DNA of 64,000 nucleotides from Clostridium massiliamazoniense (GTDB taxonomy: Bacteria; Bacillota; Clostridia; Clostridiales; Clostridiaceae). The stretch's first letter is position 1. Each line of letters starts with the position of its first letter. The stretch covers positions 492,769 to 556,768 of the forward strand of contig NZ_LN879467.1 of the NCBI RefSeq assembly GCF_001403635.1, read 5' to 3'. Shown piece by piece: positions 41,316 to 49,469 of this stretch. The notes beneath the pieces were generated by a model that worked only from the letters and a program-made list of their open reading frames with translations, was not told the origin of the DNA and did not search any database. The position numbers were made by a program, and so were the translations under genes.

Positions 41316-42428
41316 TTAATTAAGATTTATTTCTATGGCTTTTTCCTTTTTCTCATAATAATTACTTTTATCAGTATTAGGTTCTGGGCAGTATAAAGGA
41401 ATTATAATTATTTTATTGGTATCTTTAAACTTTCTATATTCACAGTCGTAGCTTATACTTTTATCTCCAATTTCATAACCAGAACCAACTTCAGTACATC
41501 GTTCTAATAGAGTATTATTTTCATCATAGATATTAAAACCAGCAAAAATATCTTTTTTAGAATATAATAAAGAGATATCCATATCATAAAAGAGTCTTAT
41601 AGAACCTGGAGAATTTGATATTTTAGTTATATTAATAAATTTTTTAGATTGAATTTCTATTTTTTTATTTACATTTAAAAGTTTACTTTCATTAGCTAAG
41701 TTTTTTAAAGGGACACGTATGTTAAATTTAAAGTGATTATTTGTTTTTTTATTTAAATCTTCAATATTATTTATATCTTTCACTATATGAAAATTATAAA
41801 AAGTGATTGTTAGATCAACTTCATTATTTTCATTTATAATTTTCATAACATCTTTTAAATCGTAAATTCCATTAGGTTTAGCTGAATCTTCCAAGTCATA
41901 AATGGATAGCATAGTTATATAATTAATAGTATTACCTTCAATAGAACCATCAACTTTAGATTGAGAAGTAAGTACATCTTTCCCATTAATAGCTATAGAA
42001 ACTTGCCATTGTACAGAACTTTTACTATTTTCACTTTGATCAATATCTGCTATGAGTTTTTCAGGTAGTATGAAGCTATTATTTATTTTTATATAAGGTC
42101 CATCAAAAAGAACTTCATTTAATTTTGCTGTAATTTTGTTTTTAGTTACTTTTTTATCATAAATATTTATATAATTATTAGCTGAAGATTCTTCGGAAAA
42201 TAAGTTACTCAAAGAGATTTTCAGTTCATTAATAGCAGCTAGTACTGATTCATTATTTAGAGTTATAAATCCGCAGCCAACAGTTAAAGTTAAGGAAGCA
42301 GCTAGAATTTTATATTTTTTATTTCTTTTTGCTTTTTTCTTTTCTTTATAACCTTTTTTTATAGAAAGATTAATTGTTTCTTTTAAGTTTTTTGGAATTT
42401 TTATTTCATCAAATTCTTTTTTATCCAT
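41316..42428 (-). CDS. DUF4179-type anti-sigma factor, membrane protein
   Basis: 370 residues. A short basic cytosolic N-terminus (EFDEIKIPKNLKETINLSIK) precedes one membrane helix (ILAASLTLTVGCGFITL, about 44-60), then a large extracytoplasmic beta-rich region typical of DUF4179 proteins. It starts 1 bp after the stop of the ECF sigma gene, with its ribosome site inside that gene, so the two are translationally coupled. By family and position it should hold the sigma factor at the membrane and release it upon an envelope signal. The signal is unknown. Confidence 0.85.
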   Translation of the reverse strand: MDKKEFDEIKIPKNLKETINLSIKKGYKEKKKAKRNKKYKILAASLTLTVGCGFITLNNESVLAAINELKISLSNLFSEESSANNYINIYDKKVTKNKITAKLNEVLFDGPYIKINNSFILPEKLIADIDQSENSKSSVQWQVSIAINGKDVLTSQSKVDGSIEGNTINYITMLSIYDLEDSAKPNGIYDLKDVMKIINENNEVDLTITFYNFHIVKDINNIEDLNKKTNNHFKFNIRVPLKNLANESKLLNVNKKIEIQSKKFINITKISNSPGSIRLFYDMDISLLYSKKDIFAGFNIYDENNTLLERCTEVGSGYEIGDKSISYDCEYRKFKDTNKIIIIPLYCPEPNTDKSNYYEKKEKAIEINLN

Positions 42429-42429
42429 A

Positions 42430-42948
42430 CTAAGCTCCTCCTAAAATTAACTTTAATTTTTTTAAACTTCTATTTAAGGTGCTTTTAATAGTACCAATAG
42501 GTTTTTCTGTAATAGTAGCTATTTCATTAAGTAATTTATCTTCTAGATATTTGAGCTTAATAATTTCTTTTTCATTATCTTTAAGTTCTTCTAAGGCAGT
42601 ATTTAAATCTATATTTTTTTCAATAGGAAATGAGTTATAATCTATAAGTTCATTTTCAAATTCTAAAAGATCAATAGGAATGGTCTTACTAGATTTTTTT
42701 ATGTAATCCTTACATTGATTAACTAGGATTCTAGTAATCCAAGAATTAAAACTTTGAGGACTTTGTAGTCTATCTAAATTTTTTATAGCTTTTATAATAG
42801 CATCTTGAAGACAATCTAGAGCATCACTTTCATTCTTCACATAAATATAGGCAGTTTTATAAAGTTTTTCTTCTATAGGTTCAATAAGTTTATAAAAAGC
42901 TTCAGAATCTCCATCCTTAGCTTTTTTTAAGATTAATTCATCAATCAT
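42430..42948 (-). CDS. ECF-type RNA polymerase sigma factor
   Basis: 172 residues with region 2 (YKTAYIYVKNESDALDCLQD...AIIKAIKNLDRL) and region 4 (LKDNEKEIIKLKYLEDKLLN...TITEKPIGTIKSTLNRSLKKLK) and no region 1 or 3, as in ECF sigma factors. The ATG follows AAGGAGG. The anti-sigma gene is coupled downstream. Such pairs usually control their own promoter and envelope-stress genes; I could not identify the promoter in the 345-bp gap upstream. Confidence 0.93.
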   Translation of the reverse strand: MIDELILKKAKDGDSEAFYKLIEPIEEKLYKTAYIYVKNESDALDCLQDAIIKAIKNLDRLQSPQSFNSWITRILVNQCKDYIKKSSKTIPIDLLEFENELIDYNSFPIEKNIDLNTALEELKDNEKEIIKLKYLEDKLLNEIATITEKPIGTIKSTLNRSLKKLKLILGGA

Positions 42949-43293
42949 TTTAGCCTCCTTAATTTCTTTTCACTTAAAAGACGATTTAAAAATAATAAAA
43001 GTTCCAAAAGGGAGAGAAATATGTAATAAAGTAATATGTTTTGCACCTACATTATGACTAAAGAGTTTAAAATAAAATAGATCAATTTTGTTAATTAATA
43101 GTAAATTAATGGAGGAATATTTTTATCCTATTTAATGAGTAAATAGTGTAAAATTATAGAATTTTATTTGATTAATTATTTTTTAGAGATACCTACATTG
43201 ATTAAAAGGATTTGAAAATATAAAAAGTAACATATTATTTTGTTATAATTAAAATAAATATAAGGACTAATAAAGAGAAAGTGAGAAGTTATT
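42949..43293. other. Divergent intergenic region
   Basis: This gap lies between the ECF sigma gene (minus) and the pentapeptide gene (plus). No RNA motif, repeat copy or small gene was seen. It must carry two promoters. A string CACCTACATTATG occurs near 43056. Confidence 0.4.
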
Positions 43294-43926
43294 ATGAAAA
43301 TAAAAAATCCTAAAATAATTGGAGAGCTAGAAGAATTAGATAACTTAAAAGAAGAACTAAAATATAAAGAAAAATTACTAGAGAAAATAATTGAGGATAA
43401 TAGAATAGAAGATGTTGATGAGAGAGGAATAACTATAGACTCTTGTATTTTTAAAAATGTCATTTTTAATCAATGTACTTTTAGTAATACTGATTTATTA
43501 GATACGATTTTTGAAAATTGTGATTTATCAAATGTTGATTTTACAGCATCTATTATAGAGAGAGTGGAGTTTAAAAATTGCAAGTTAATAGGAGCTAGAT
43601 TTGATGAGTGTAGCTTTAAAGATATATTATTTAAAGATAATTTAGCTAAATATATTAATTTTTCATTTTCTAAAATGAAGTCTGTTAAGTTTATTAAATC
43701 CAATATGGAAGAAGCTATTATGCAAGAAATTAAGTTAGATAAGGTTGAATTTGAAAAAGTAAATTTAGTTAATTCTTACTTTAACAAAACAAAATTGAAA
43801 AGTATAGATTTTACAAGTTCTGAAATAGATGGAATTGACGTAGGAATTGATGATATTAGAGAAGCTATAGTAAATCCAGTTCAAGGATTAGAATTAACTA
43901 GACTTATTAATTTAATAATAAAATAA
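43294..43926 (+). CDS. Pentapeptide-repeat protein (Qnr-like size)
   Basis: 210 residues. An N-terminal helical segment with heptad pattern (LEELDNLKEELKYKEKLLEK, about 8-28) is followed by a right-handed beta-helix of pentapeptide repeats (for example CTFSN TDLLD TIFEN CDLSN VDFTA, about 60-185) and a terminal helix ending QGLELTRLINLIIK. Size and C-terminal helix resemble Qnr and related proteins that mimic DNA and bind gyrase, but pentapeptide proteins have many roles and the N-terminal coiled coil is unlike Qnr. A weak site (GAGAAG) precedes the ATG. Single gene. Confidence 0.82.
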   Translation: MKIKNPKIIGELEELDNLKEELKYKEKLLEKIIEDNRIEDVDERGITIDSCIFKNVIFNQCTFSNTDLLDTIFENCDLSNVDFTASIIERVEFKNCKLIGARFDECSFKDILFKDNLAKYINFSFSKMKSVKFIKSNMEEAIMQEIKLDKVEFEKVNLVNSYFNKTKLKSIDFTSSEIDGIDVGIDDIREAIVNPVQGLELTRLINLIIK

Positions 43927-44009
43927 TTTAGAAATAAGATTAACTTAAATTTAGAAATTAGTTCTAGAATAAAGCTATTTTTAGTTTTGTTTTAGAACTT
44001 TTTTTACTT

Positions 44010-44146
44010 TTATAAATGTAGACTTAATTCAGGTGGAGTTTTCACTCCATCTGAATGCTTAGTCAAACTTATCTACAAGGGTGAGGCTGTTTAGCTCTTA
44101 CTTATAGAAGATAGAAGTATTACAGCATCTAGCTATGAGATAAAAT
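44010..44146 (+). repeat. Dispersed intergenic repeat, copy 9 (best preserved)
   Basis: GTAGACTTAATTCAGGTGGA, ACTCCATCTGAATGCTTAGT, ATCTACAAGGGTGAGGCTG, TTATAGAAGATAGAAGTATT, ACAGCATCTAGCTATGAGAT follow in order. The 5' part folds as TTCAGGTGGAGT/ACTCCATCTGAA with loop TTTC and one G-U pair. It is close to the copy at 8813. Confidence 0.85.
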
Positions 44147-44616
44147 AAAACTAATTGAGATAGAATGTTTCATTTGAATTTACTAAAAGTTATTTAGTAT
44201 AGTATATATTTTTTATTTATTTCTAACTTATGGAGTATTAAAGTATTACAGGAAATTTATCAGGGAAATATGAATAAATCAAATGAAAAAAAGTAGAAAA
44301 ATATAATAAATATGAAAACATAAAATTTATCAAAATATTATATTTATTCTAAAAAAATAAATATTTATTCAAATTTTAGATTTAAGTTAATTTAGATTAA
44401 AGTAGTAAAAATCTAGAAAGTAATATTATTAATGAAAAAGTAAAATAAAAAAGTATACTTGAGATGAATAATTATTATAGTGTCAAAAATGTTATGTTTA
44501 TGTTAAAAAATATAACAAAATATAAATTATATAAAATATATGGTGAAAACATTTCCATTAGTCGAAATTTGTTGTAAAATGATTATGTTAAAAAATTAAG
44601 TAAGGGGGATATTATT
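44147..44616. other. Intergenic region upstream of the EIIC-like gene
   Basis: A further decayed copy of the dispersed repeat may occupy about 44195-44275 (TTTATTTCTAACTTATGGAG, TTAAAGTATTACAGGAAATT). The rest is very A-rich. A weak cre-like sequence at 44544-44557 was judged unconvincing. Confidence 0.35.
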
Positions 44617-45690
44617 ATGCAAATCTTATTTGGAACGTTGTTATTATTAGTGGTTCTTGGCTGTTTTACATTATTTAGTTACAAAGCTCCCCATGGAATG
44701 AAAGCAATGGGAGCACTAGCAAATGCTGCCTGTGCAAGTTTCTTAGTTGAAGCTTTCCATTTTGCGTTCTTTGGAGAAGTTCTTAAAATACCATTTTTAG
44801 AAGCTGTAGGTGCAGCAAATGGAAGTCTTGGAGGAGTTGCAGCAGCAATTTTAGTCCCATTGGCACTTGGAGTTTCACCAGTATATGCAGTACTAACAGG
44901 TCTTGCATGTTCAGGTTTTGGAATATTACCAGGATTTATAGCAGGGTATCTTGGATCATTCGTTATAAAGTTCCTAGAAAAGAAAATACCAGCTGGTCTT
45001 GATTTAATAGTTATTATTGTTGTAGGAGCACCACTTGTAAGGGGAATAGCTCAAATATCAAATCCTCTTGTAAATACAACTCTTCAAAATATTGGAGGAG
45101 TTATAACAGCTTCGTCATCAGCTAGTCCAATAATCATGGGAATTATACTTGGAGGATTAATTACAGTAGTTGCTACTGCACCTCTTAGTTCAATGGCTTT
45201 AACAGCTATGCTTGGATTAACAGGGCTTCCAATGGCAATTGGAGCATTATCAGTATTTGGTTCATCATTTATGAATTTTGTATTCTTTGGAAAAATGAAA
45301 TTTGGAAGCAAAAAAGACACTATTGCAGTGGCTATAGAGCCATTGACACAGGCAGATATAATTTCTGCAAATCCAATTCCTGTATATGTAACTAATTTTA
45401 TAGGTGGTGCTTTATCAGGTATAGTTATTGCATCAATGGGACTTGTAAATAACACACCAGGAACTGCAACTCCAATAGCTGGTTTTGCTGTAATGTTTGC
45501 ATATAACCCAGCAGTTAAGGTTTTAATTGCAGCAGCTATAATAGTAGTTCTTAACATAATTGCAGGTATGATAGGATATTTCATATTTAGGAATTATAAG
45601 ATAATGAGAGCAGATCAAATCAGAGGTAATAAAGCAACTGATGGTGAGGGAGCTACTCAAGGAGAAGATGAAGAGCTTATAGTAGTTTAA
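44617..45690 (+). CDS. EIIC-like PTS membrane protein, probable solute transporter
   Basis: 357 residues, about ten hydrophobic segments rich in Gly/Ala, resembling the EIIC_2 (PF13303-type) group of PTS-like membrane proteins. Landmarks are FSYKAPHGMKAMGALANAAC near the start, VGAANGSLGGVAAAILVPLA, GLTGLPMAIGALSVFGSSFM and the acidic C-terminal tail. No EIIA/EIIB domains are attached or nearby. Its position directly before the serine dehydratase genes, after a gap of 226 bp with a terminator, suggests uptake of serine or a related solute; that is inference. AAGGGGG precedes the ATG. Confidence 0.75.
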   Translation: MQILFGTLLLLVVLGCFTLFSYKAPHGMKAMGALANAACASFLVEAFHFAFFGEVLKIPFLEAVGAANGSLGGVAAAILVPLALGVSPVYAVLTGLACSGFGILPGFIAGYLGSFVIKFLEKKIPAGLDLIVIIVVGAPLVRGIAQISNPLVNTTLQNIGGVITASSSASPIIMGIILGGLITVVATAPLSSMALTAMLGLTGLPMAIGALSVFGSSFMNFVFFGKMKFGSKKDTIAVAIEPLTQADIISANPIPVYVTNFIGGALSGIVIASMGLVNNTPGTATPIAGFAVMFAYNPAVKVLIAAAIIVVLNIIAGMIGYFIFRNYKIMRADQIRGNKATDGEGATQGEDEELIVV

Positions 45691-45719
45691 AGTAAATATA
45701 ATATTAAATTGAGAAATAA

Positions 45720-45747
45720 ATATAGGGTAGAGAAATCTACCCTATAT
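45720..45747 (+). terminator. Hairpin, probable terminator
   Basis: ATATAGGGTAGA pairs with TCTACCCTATAT around GAAA. The T tail is weak, so read-through into sdaAB is possible. Confidence 0.65.
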
Positions 45748-45751
45748 TCAA

Positions 45752-45886
45752 TATAAACTTCCACTAAAATTCAGCTAGAATAAAAATTCTATTTGAATTT
45801 TAGTGGAAGCTATCTAGTGAACTGTATTTGTTTATCTCTACTTTGCAAAAGAGTGGAGTATTACAGAGATTAGTCATTAGATAAAA
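45752..45886 (+). repeat. Dispersed intergenic repeat, copy 10
   Basis: Here the 5' half has become a nearly perfect 24-bp hairpin: CTTCCACTAAAATTCA..TAGAAT pairs with ATTCTA..TGAATTTTAGTGGAAG. The 3' half has TTTGTTTATCTCTA, GAGTGGAGTATTACAGAGAT and TAGTCATTAGATAAA. It ends 30 bp before the sdaAB start. Confidence 0.8.
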
Positions 45887-45916
45887 ACCATTGTTGAATA
45901 AAGAAAGGGGATAATT

Positions 45917-46597
45917 ATGAATAATGTTTGTGTTTTTGATATATTAGGTCCAATAATGGTTGGGCCATCATCATCTCATACAGCTGGTGCAGCTAGACTT
46001 GGAAAAGTTGCTAGGGCTGTTGCAGGAGAAAAAATTGTAGATGTTAAATTTTTGCTTCATGGTTCTTTTGCTAAGACTTATAAGGGCCATGGAACAGACA
46101 AGGCTTTACTTGCTGGAATACTAGGTATGCAACCTGATGATGAAAGACTTAGAGCATCTATTTTAATTGCAAAGAAAGAAGGATTAAATTTTGAGTTTAT
46201 AGAAAGAGATTTAGGTGATTATCATCCAAATACAGTTAAATTTATTATGACCGGTGAATCAGGAAAGGTTTGTGAGGTATTAGGTTCATCAATAGGAGGA
46301 GGAAGTATAGAAATAGTTGAAGTAAACGGTAAGGGAGCTAGTTTTACAGGAGCATATCCTACTCTTATTACATGTCATGATGATAAGTTTGGTACTGTAA
46401 ATAAGGTTACTAGCATTCTTTGTGAAAATGAAGTTAATATTGCATTTATGAATGTTTCAAGAACTCAAAAGGGCATGGATGCTACTATGACTTTAGAGAT
46501 TGATAGTAAAATTGATGAAGCAGTTATAAAGAAAATAGAAGAGATAGATGGAATAAACAAAGTTATACTTATAAATATTGAAGAGGACGGTGAATAA
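45917..46597 (+). CDS. sdaAB: L-serine dehydratase, iron-sulfur type, beta subunit
   Basis: 226 residues. The N-terminal domain opens with FDILGPIMVGPSSSHTAGAA, the family signature; KTYKGHGTDKALLAGILGM follows. The C-terminal 75 residues are an ACT-like regulatory domain (TLITCHDDKFGTVNKVTSIL, VNIAFMNVSRTQKGMDATMT). With the alpha subunit it deaminates serine to pyruvate and ammonia in the cytoplasm. The alpha gene starts 3 bp after its stop. GAAAGGGGA precedes the ATG. Confidence 0.97.
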   Translation: MNNVCVFDILGPIMVGPSSSHTAGAARLGKVARAVAGEKIVDVKFLLHGSFAKTYKGHGTDKALLAGILGMQPDDERLRASILIAKKEGLNFEFIERDLGDYHPNTVKFIMTGESGKVCEVLGSSIGGGSIEIVEVNGKGASFTGAYPTLITCHDDKFGTVNKVTSILCENEVNIAFMNVSRTQKGMDATMTLEIDSKIDEAVIKKIEEIDGINKVILINIEEDGE

Positions 46598-46600
46598 TAC

Positions 46601-47479
46601 ATGAGAATTGCAAAGACAGGTGAAGAACTTTTAGCAATATGTAAAGAAGAAGGAATTAAGCTTAGTGAATATGCTTTAAGATGTGAGATGCAAAGTAAAA
46701 ATCTTTCAAAAGAAGAGGTTTTAGAAAAGCTTTCAAAAACTTTAGCTGTTATGAAAAATTCAGCATCAGAGGGAAGAGAAAAGGAAGTTTATTCTCTTAG
46801 TGGATTAATTGGAGGAGATGCTTTTAAGCTTCAAAAGTATTTAGAGTCAGGAAAATCATTTACAGGTAATGGAGCTATATTAGCTATGGCTATGGCACTT
46901 TCTTCATCAGAAGTTAATGCTTCTATGGGGAAAATAGTCGCTTGTCCAACAGCTGGTTCCTGTGGAATACTTCCAGCTGTAATGTTAACAGCTAAAGAAA
47001 GATTAGAGCTTCAAGATGAGGAGCTATTATATGGTCTTTTAGCAGCTTCAGCTGTTGGGATGATAATAGGAAAGAATGCTACATTTTCAGGAGCTGAAGG
47101 TGGATGCCAAGCAGAATGTGGTTCAGCAGCAGCTATGGCAGCAGGTGGTCTTGTAGAACTTATGGGTGGAACACCAGAAATGTCACTTAATGCAGCAGCA
47201 ATAGTTATAAAGAATATTTTAGGACTTGTTTGTGATCCAGTTGCAGGACTTGTTGAAATTCCTTGTGCAAAAAGAAATGCTTCAGGAGCTGTAAGTGCAA
47301 TATGTGCAGCAGACCTTGTAATGGCTGGAATAGAATCAAAAATACCATTTGATGATACAGTAATAGCTATGTCTCAAGTAGGTAAGGCACTTCCAGAAAC
47401 CTTAAGAGAAACAGCTCTTGGTGGAGTTGCTATTAGTAAAACAGGACTTATGATGAAGAAAAAAGTATTTGGTGAATAA
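46601..47479 (+). CDS. sdaAA: L-serine dehydratase, iron-sulfur type, alpha subunit
   Basis: The 292-residue catalytic subunit. Cluster cysteines are in VACPTAGSCGILPAVMLT, GAEGGCQAECGSAAAMAAGG and LVCDPVAGLVEIPCAKRNAS, giving the 4Fe-4S site used to dehydrate serine. The gene follows sdaAB by 3 bp, so the two are translated from one message. Together with the EIIC-like gene upstream this forms a serine utilisation locus feeding pyruvate into fermentation. A terminator follows at 47490. Confidence 0.97.
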   Translation: MRIAKTGEELLAICKEEGIKLSEYALRCEMQSKNLSKEEVLEKLSKTLAVMKNSASEGREKEVYSLSGLIGGDAFKLQKYLESGKSFTGNGAILAMAMALSSSEVNASMGKIVACPTAGSCGILPAVMLTAKERLELQDEELLYGLLAASAVGMIIGKNATFSGAEGGCQAECGSAAAMAAGGLVELMGGTPEMSLNAAAIVIKNILGLVCDPVAGLVEIPCAKRNASGAVSAICAADLVMAGIESKIPFDDTVIAMSQVGKALPETLRETALGGVAISKTGLMMKKKVFGE

Positions 47480-47489
47480 TTAAATAAAT

Positions 47490-47541
47490 AAGGGAGTTAT
47501 CTGATAAAGCTGTTTTCAGCTATTATAAGGGCTCCCTTTTT
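47490..47541 (+). terminator. Intrinsic terminator of sdaAB-sdaAA
   Basis: AAGGGAG pairs with CTCCCTT outside, AGCTG pairs with CAGCT inside, followed by a T run. Confidence 0.8.
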
Positions 47542-47548
47542 AGTAAAC

Positions 47549-47668
47549 TGATTTAATTTAAATAGAATTTTTACTCAAGAAGAATTTTAGAGGAGGCTAT
47601 TTAAGGATTTGTGTTATTTATCTCCAGATTATAGAAGATTGGAGGATGATAAACATTAGTCAGTTATA
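47549..47668 (+). repeat. Dispersed intergenic repeat, copy 11
   Basis: GAATTTTAGAGGAGGCTATT, TTGTGTTATTTATCTCCAGA, TTATAGAAGATTGGAGGATG and ACATTAGTCAGTTATA keep the family order. It lies between the convergent sdaAA and chitinase genes, so it is not a leader here. Confidence 0.65.
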
Positions 47669-47670
47669 GT

Positions 47671-48969
47671 TTAGTGCTTATTTTTAGATACTATAGTCCA
47701 TAAGGTATTAGCTTTATTAGGAGCCCAATTTATTAGTGACTTATGGTCAGCTAAGCATCTATATTCAATACAATTATGAAGAACAATATCATCTTTTTTA
47801 TAACTAGTTTCTGCTTTCCATTCATTATAAGACGAATTTAGGATTTCATTTATAACTTTTAATAAATCACCACTTCTATCTTGAAGGTATTGCCAACTCA
47901 TTATACCACCTAAGTTTTTCTTTAAAACATAATTAGCTTTATAGCAAATAGATTCTTCATCATCATAGGAAATAAACATATCACTATTAAATAAATATGG
48001 TACTTTTGCTTCATCATCCCAATGTCGTATAAAGCCGTTTTTATTTATAAATTCATTTTTTAGTTTAGTATAACCCATATTCAAGTTATTTGAACCTTTA
48101 AATTTTTGTCCTAAGCCATTATTAACATTGTTAACTCCATACCAGTCCTGAGAAAAGAATGGCACACCTAGAATTAATTTATCTTTCTTTGCTCCATATT
48201 TTATAAATAATTCTACAGCATCTGAGGAGTTTAAACTATAATAGGAAGAGCTACTATAAGGATATAAGGCACTAGCATGTCCAGTTCTTGTTGACCATGA
48301 ACCTTCATAAGAATAACCCATTAAGTTTATTCTATCTACTAATTGAAAGACTTCTTTATATTCTAAGTTAGTTATAGCCCATTCATTGATACCAGAGGCA
48401 TAGGATAATATATATTCCTTTCCATTTATCTTTTCTAGTTTATCTAATTCCGCTCTAAATTCTCTTATTAACTTAGTGAAGTTTACCTTATCATTCCAAC
48501 TTCTATCTACATCAGGAAGCCAGTTTTCACCTACGGGATATTCCCAGTCTATATCTATTCCATTCATATTATAAGTTTCTAAAAGTTCTATACAATCAGA
48601 GATAAAAAGAGCTCTTAATTCTTCTGAAGCTGCCACTTCACTAAATTCAGTTACCCCCCAGCCACCTATAGATAAGCTAATGTTTAAATGAGGATATAAG
48701 TTAGTTAATCTTTTAACTTCTTCTAGTTCAGTTTGATTATATTTATCAAAGGAAATTCTATTATTTTCATCAAATTTAGCGAAAGCTATAATAGCATCAG
48801 TTAATTTATACCCTTGAATATCTTCTGCTTTCCACTTTTCATATAGAGGAATATAACTAGCAATTATTTTTTTAGGCTTATTCTTCTTTTTTCCTTTGGC
48901 TATAGATATAGTTGAGAAAATCCCTGAAGCCATAAGCAAGTTCAAAATTAAAGTAGAAGTTTTTTTCAT
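47671..48969 (-). CDS. Secreted GH18 chitinase with C-terminal binding module
   Basis: 432 residues. A signal peptide covers about residues 1-24 (MKKTSTLILNLLMASGIFST). The GH18 barrel has LSIGGWG (about 100-106) and NGIDIDWEYP (about 144-153), which is the D-x-x-D-x-D-x-E catalytic motif; the last Glu is the acid. GIMSWQYLQDRSGD near residue 360 is the usual final barrel strand. The last 50 residues (WKAETSYKKDDIVLHNCIEY...NWAPN...LWTIV) are a CBM5/12 chitin-binding module. It hydrolyses chitin or related beta-1,4-GlcNAc polymers outside the cell. The ATG follows TAGGAG. Confidence 0.93.
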   Translation of the reverse strand: MKKTSTLILNLLMASGIFSTISIAKGKKKNKPKKIIASYIPLYEKWKAEDIQGYKLTDAIIAFAKFDENNRISFDKYNQTELEEVKRLTNLYPHLNISLSIGGWGVTEFSEVAASEELRALFISDCIELLETYNMNGIDIDWEYPVGENWLPDVDRSWNDKVNFTKLIREFRAELDKLEKINGKEYILSYASGINEWAITNLEYKEVFQLVDRINLMGYSYEGSWSTRTGHASALYPYSSSSYYSLNSSDAVELFIKYGAKKDKLILGVPFFSQDWYGVNNVNNGLGQKFKGSNNLNMGYTKLKNEFINKNGFIRHWDDEAKVPYLFNSDMFISYDDEESICYKANYVLKKNLGGIMSWQYLQDRSGDLLKVINEILNSSYNEWKAETSYKKDDIVLHNCIEYRCLADHKSLINWAPNKANTLWTIVSKNKH

Positions 48970-49154
48970 TTTAATCTCCTAATTTTATAACTAAAATTAA
49001 ATTTAGTATAAGTATATGTTTGAGATATTAAGATTAATTACAATAAAGCACTATTAAATAGATAAAGTAAAGAATTATTATAGATGAATAAATTTTTATA
49101 AATTAGGGAAAAAATTAATGGAATAGGTCTTTAATTTCAAGGAGGAATTTATAA

Positions 49155-49310
49155 ATGGAAGATAAAACATTAGTATGTAGAGAGTGTGGGAATGAATTTA
49201 CATTTTCTGCTGGAGAGCAAGAATTTTATAAGGAAAAAGGTTTTGAAAATGAACCAACAAGATGTGCACCATGTAGAAAGGCTAAAAAAGAACAACGTAA
49301 CAGAAGATAA
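49155..49310 (+). CDS. Small zinc-ribbon protein, 51 aa
   Basis: An ATG with AAGGAGG about 9 bases upstream opens a 51-residue protein. CRECGNEFTFSAGEQEFY and RCAPCRKAKKEQRNRR give two CxxC pairs 28 residues apart, the pattern of the small probable zinc-ribbon family with a conserved FSAGEQEFY segment. The basic tail suggests RNA or ribosome binding, but no function is established. A terminator hairpin follows 14 bp later. It is too short for standard gene tracks but clearly real. Confidence 0.9.
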   Translation: MEDKTLVCRECGNEFTFSAGEQEFYKEKGFENEPTRCAPCRKAKKEQRNRR

Positions 49311-49323
49311 TTTATCTTTAGTT

Positions 49324-49357
49324 AAAGACTATCATTATTGTAATGATGGTCTTTTAT
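49324..49357 (+). terminator. Intrinsic terminator
   Basis: AAAGACTATCATTA pairs with TAATGATGGTCTTT around TTG, then TTAT. Confidence 0.85.
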
Positions 49358-49469
49358 ATTAAAAGAAAAAATAATTTTGTAGTAAATATAAAAAATATAT
49401 ATGGTATAATTTAAATCTAAAATAGAATATTTTACAAGGGAACTATTTAATTAACAAAGGAGAAAAAAT

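Noticed and set aside
44544..44557. cre-like sequence TGAAAACATTTCCA before the EIIC-like gene
   Set aside because: Two mismatches to the CcpA consensus at conserved positions in an AT-rich region; not convincing.
45084..45584. 166-codon minus-strand frame opposite the EIIC-like gene
   Set aside because: Mirror of an Ala/Gly/Ile-rich membrane gene; the + strand has the ribosome site and family motifs.
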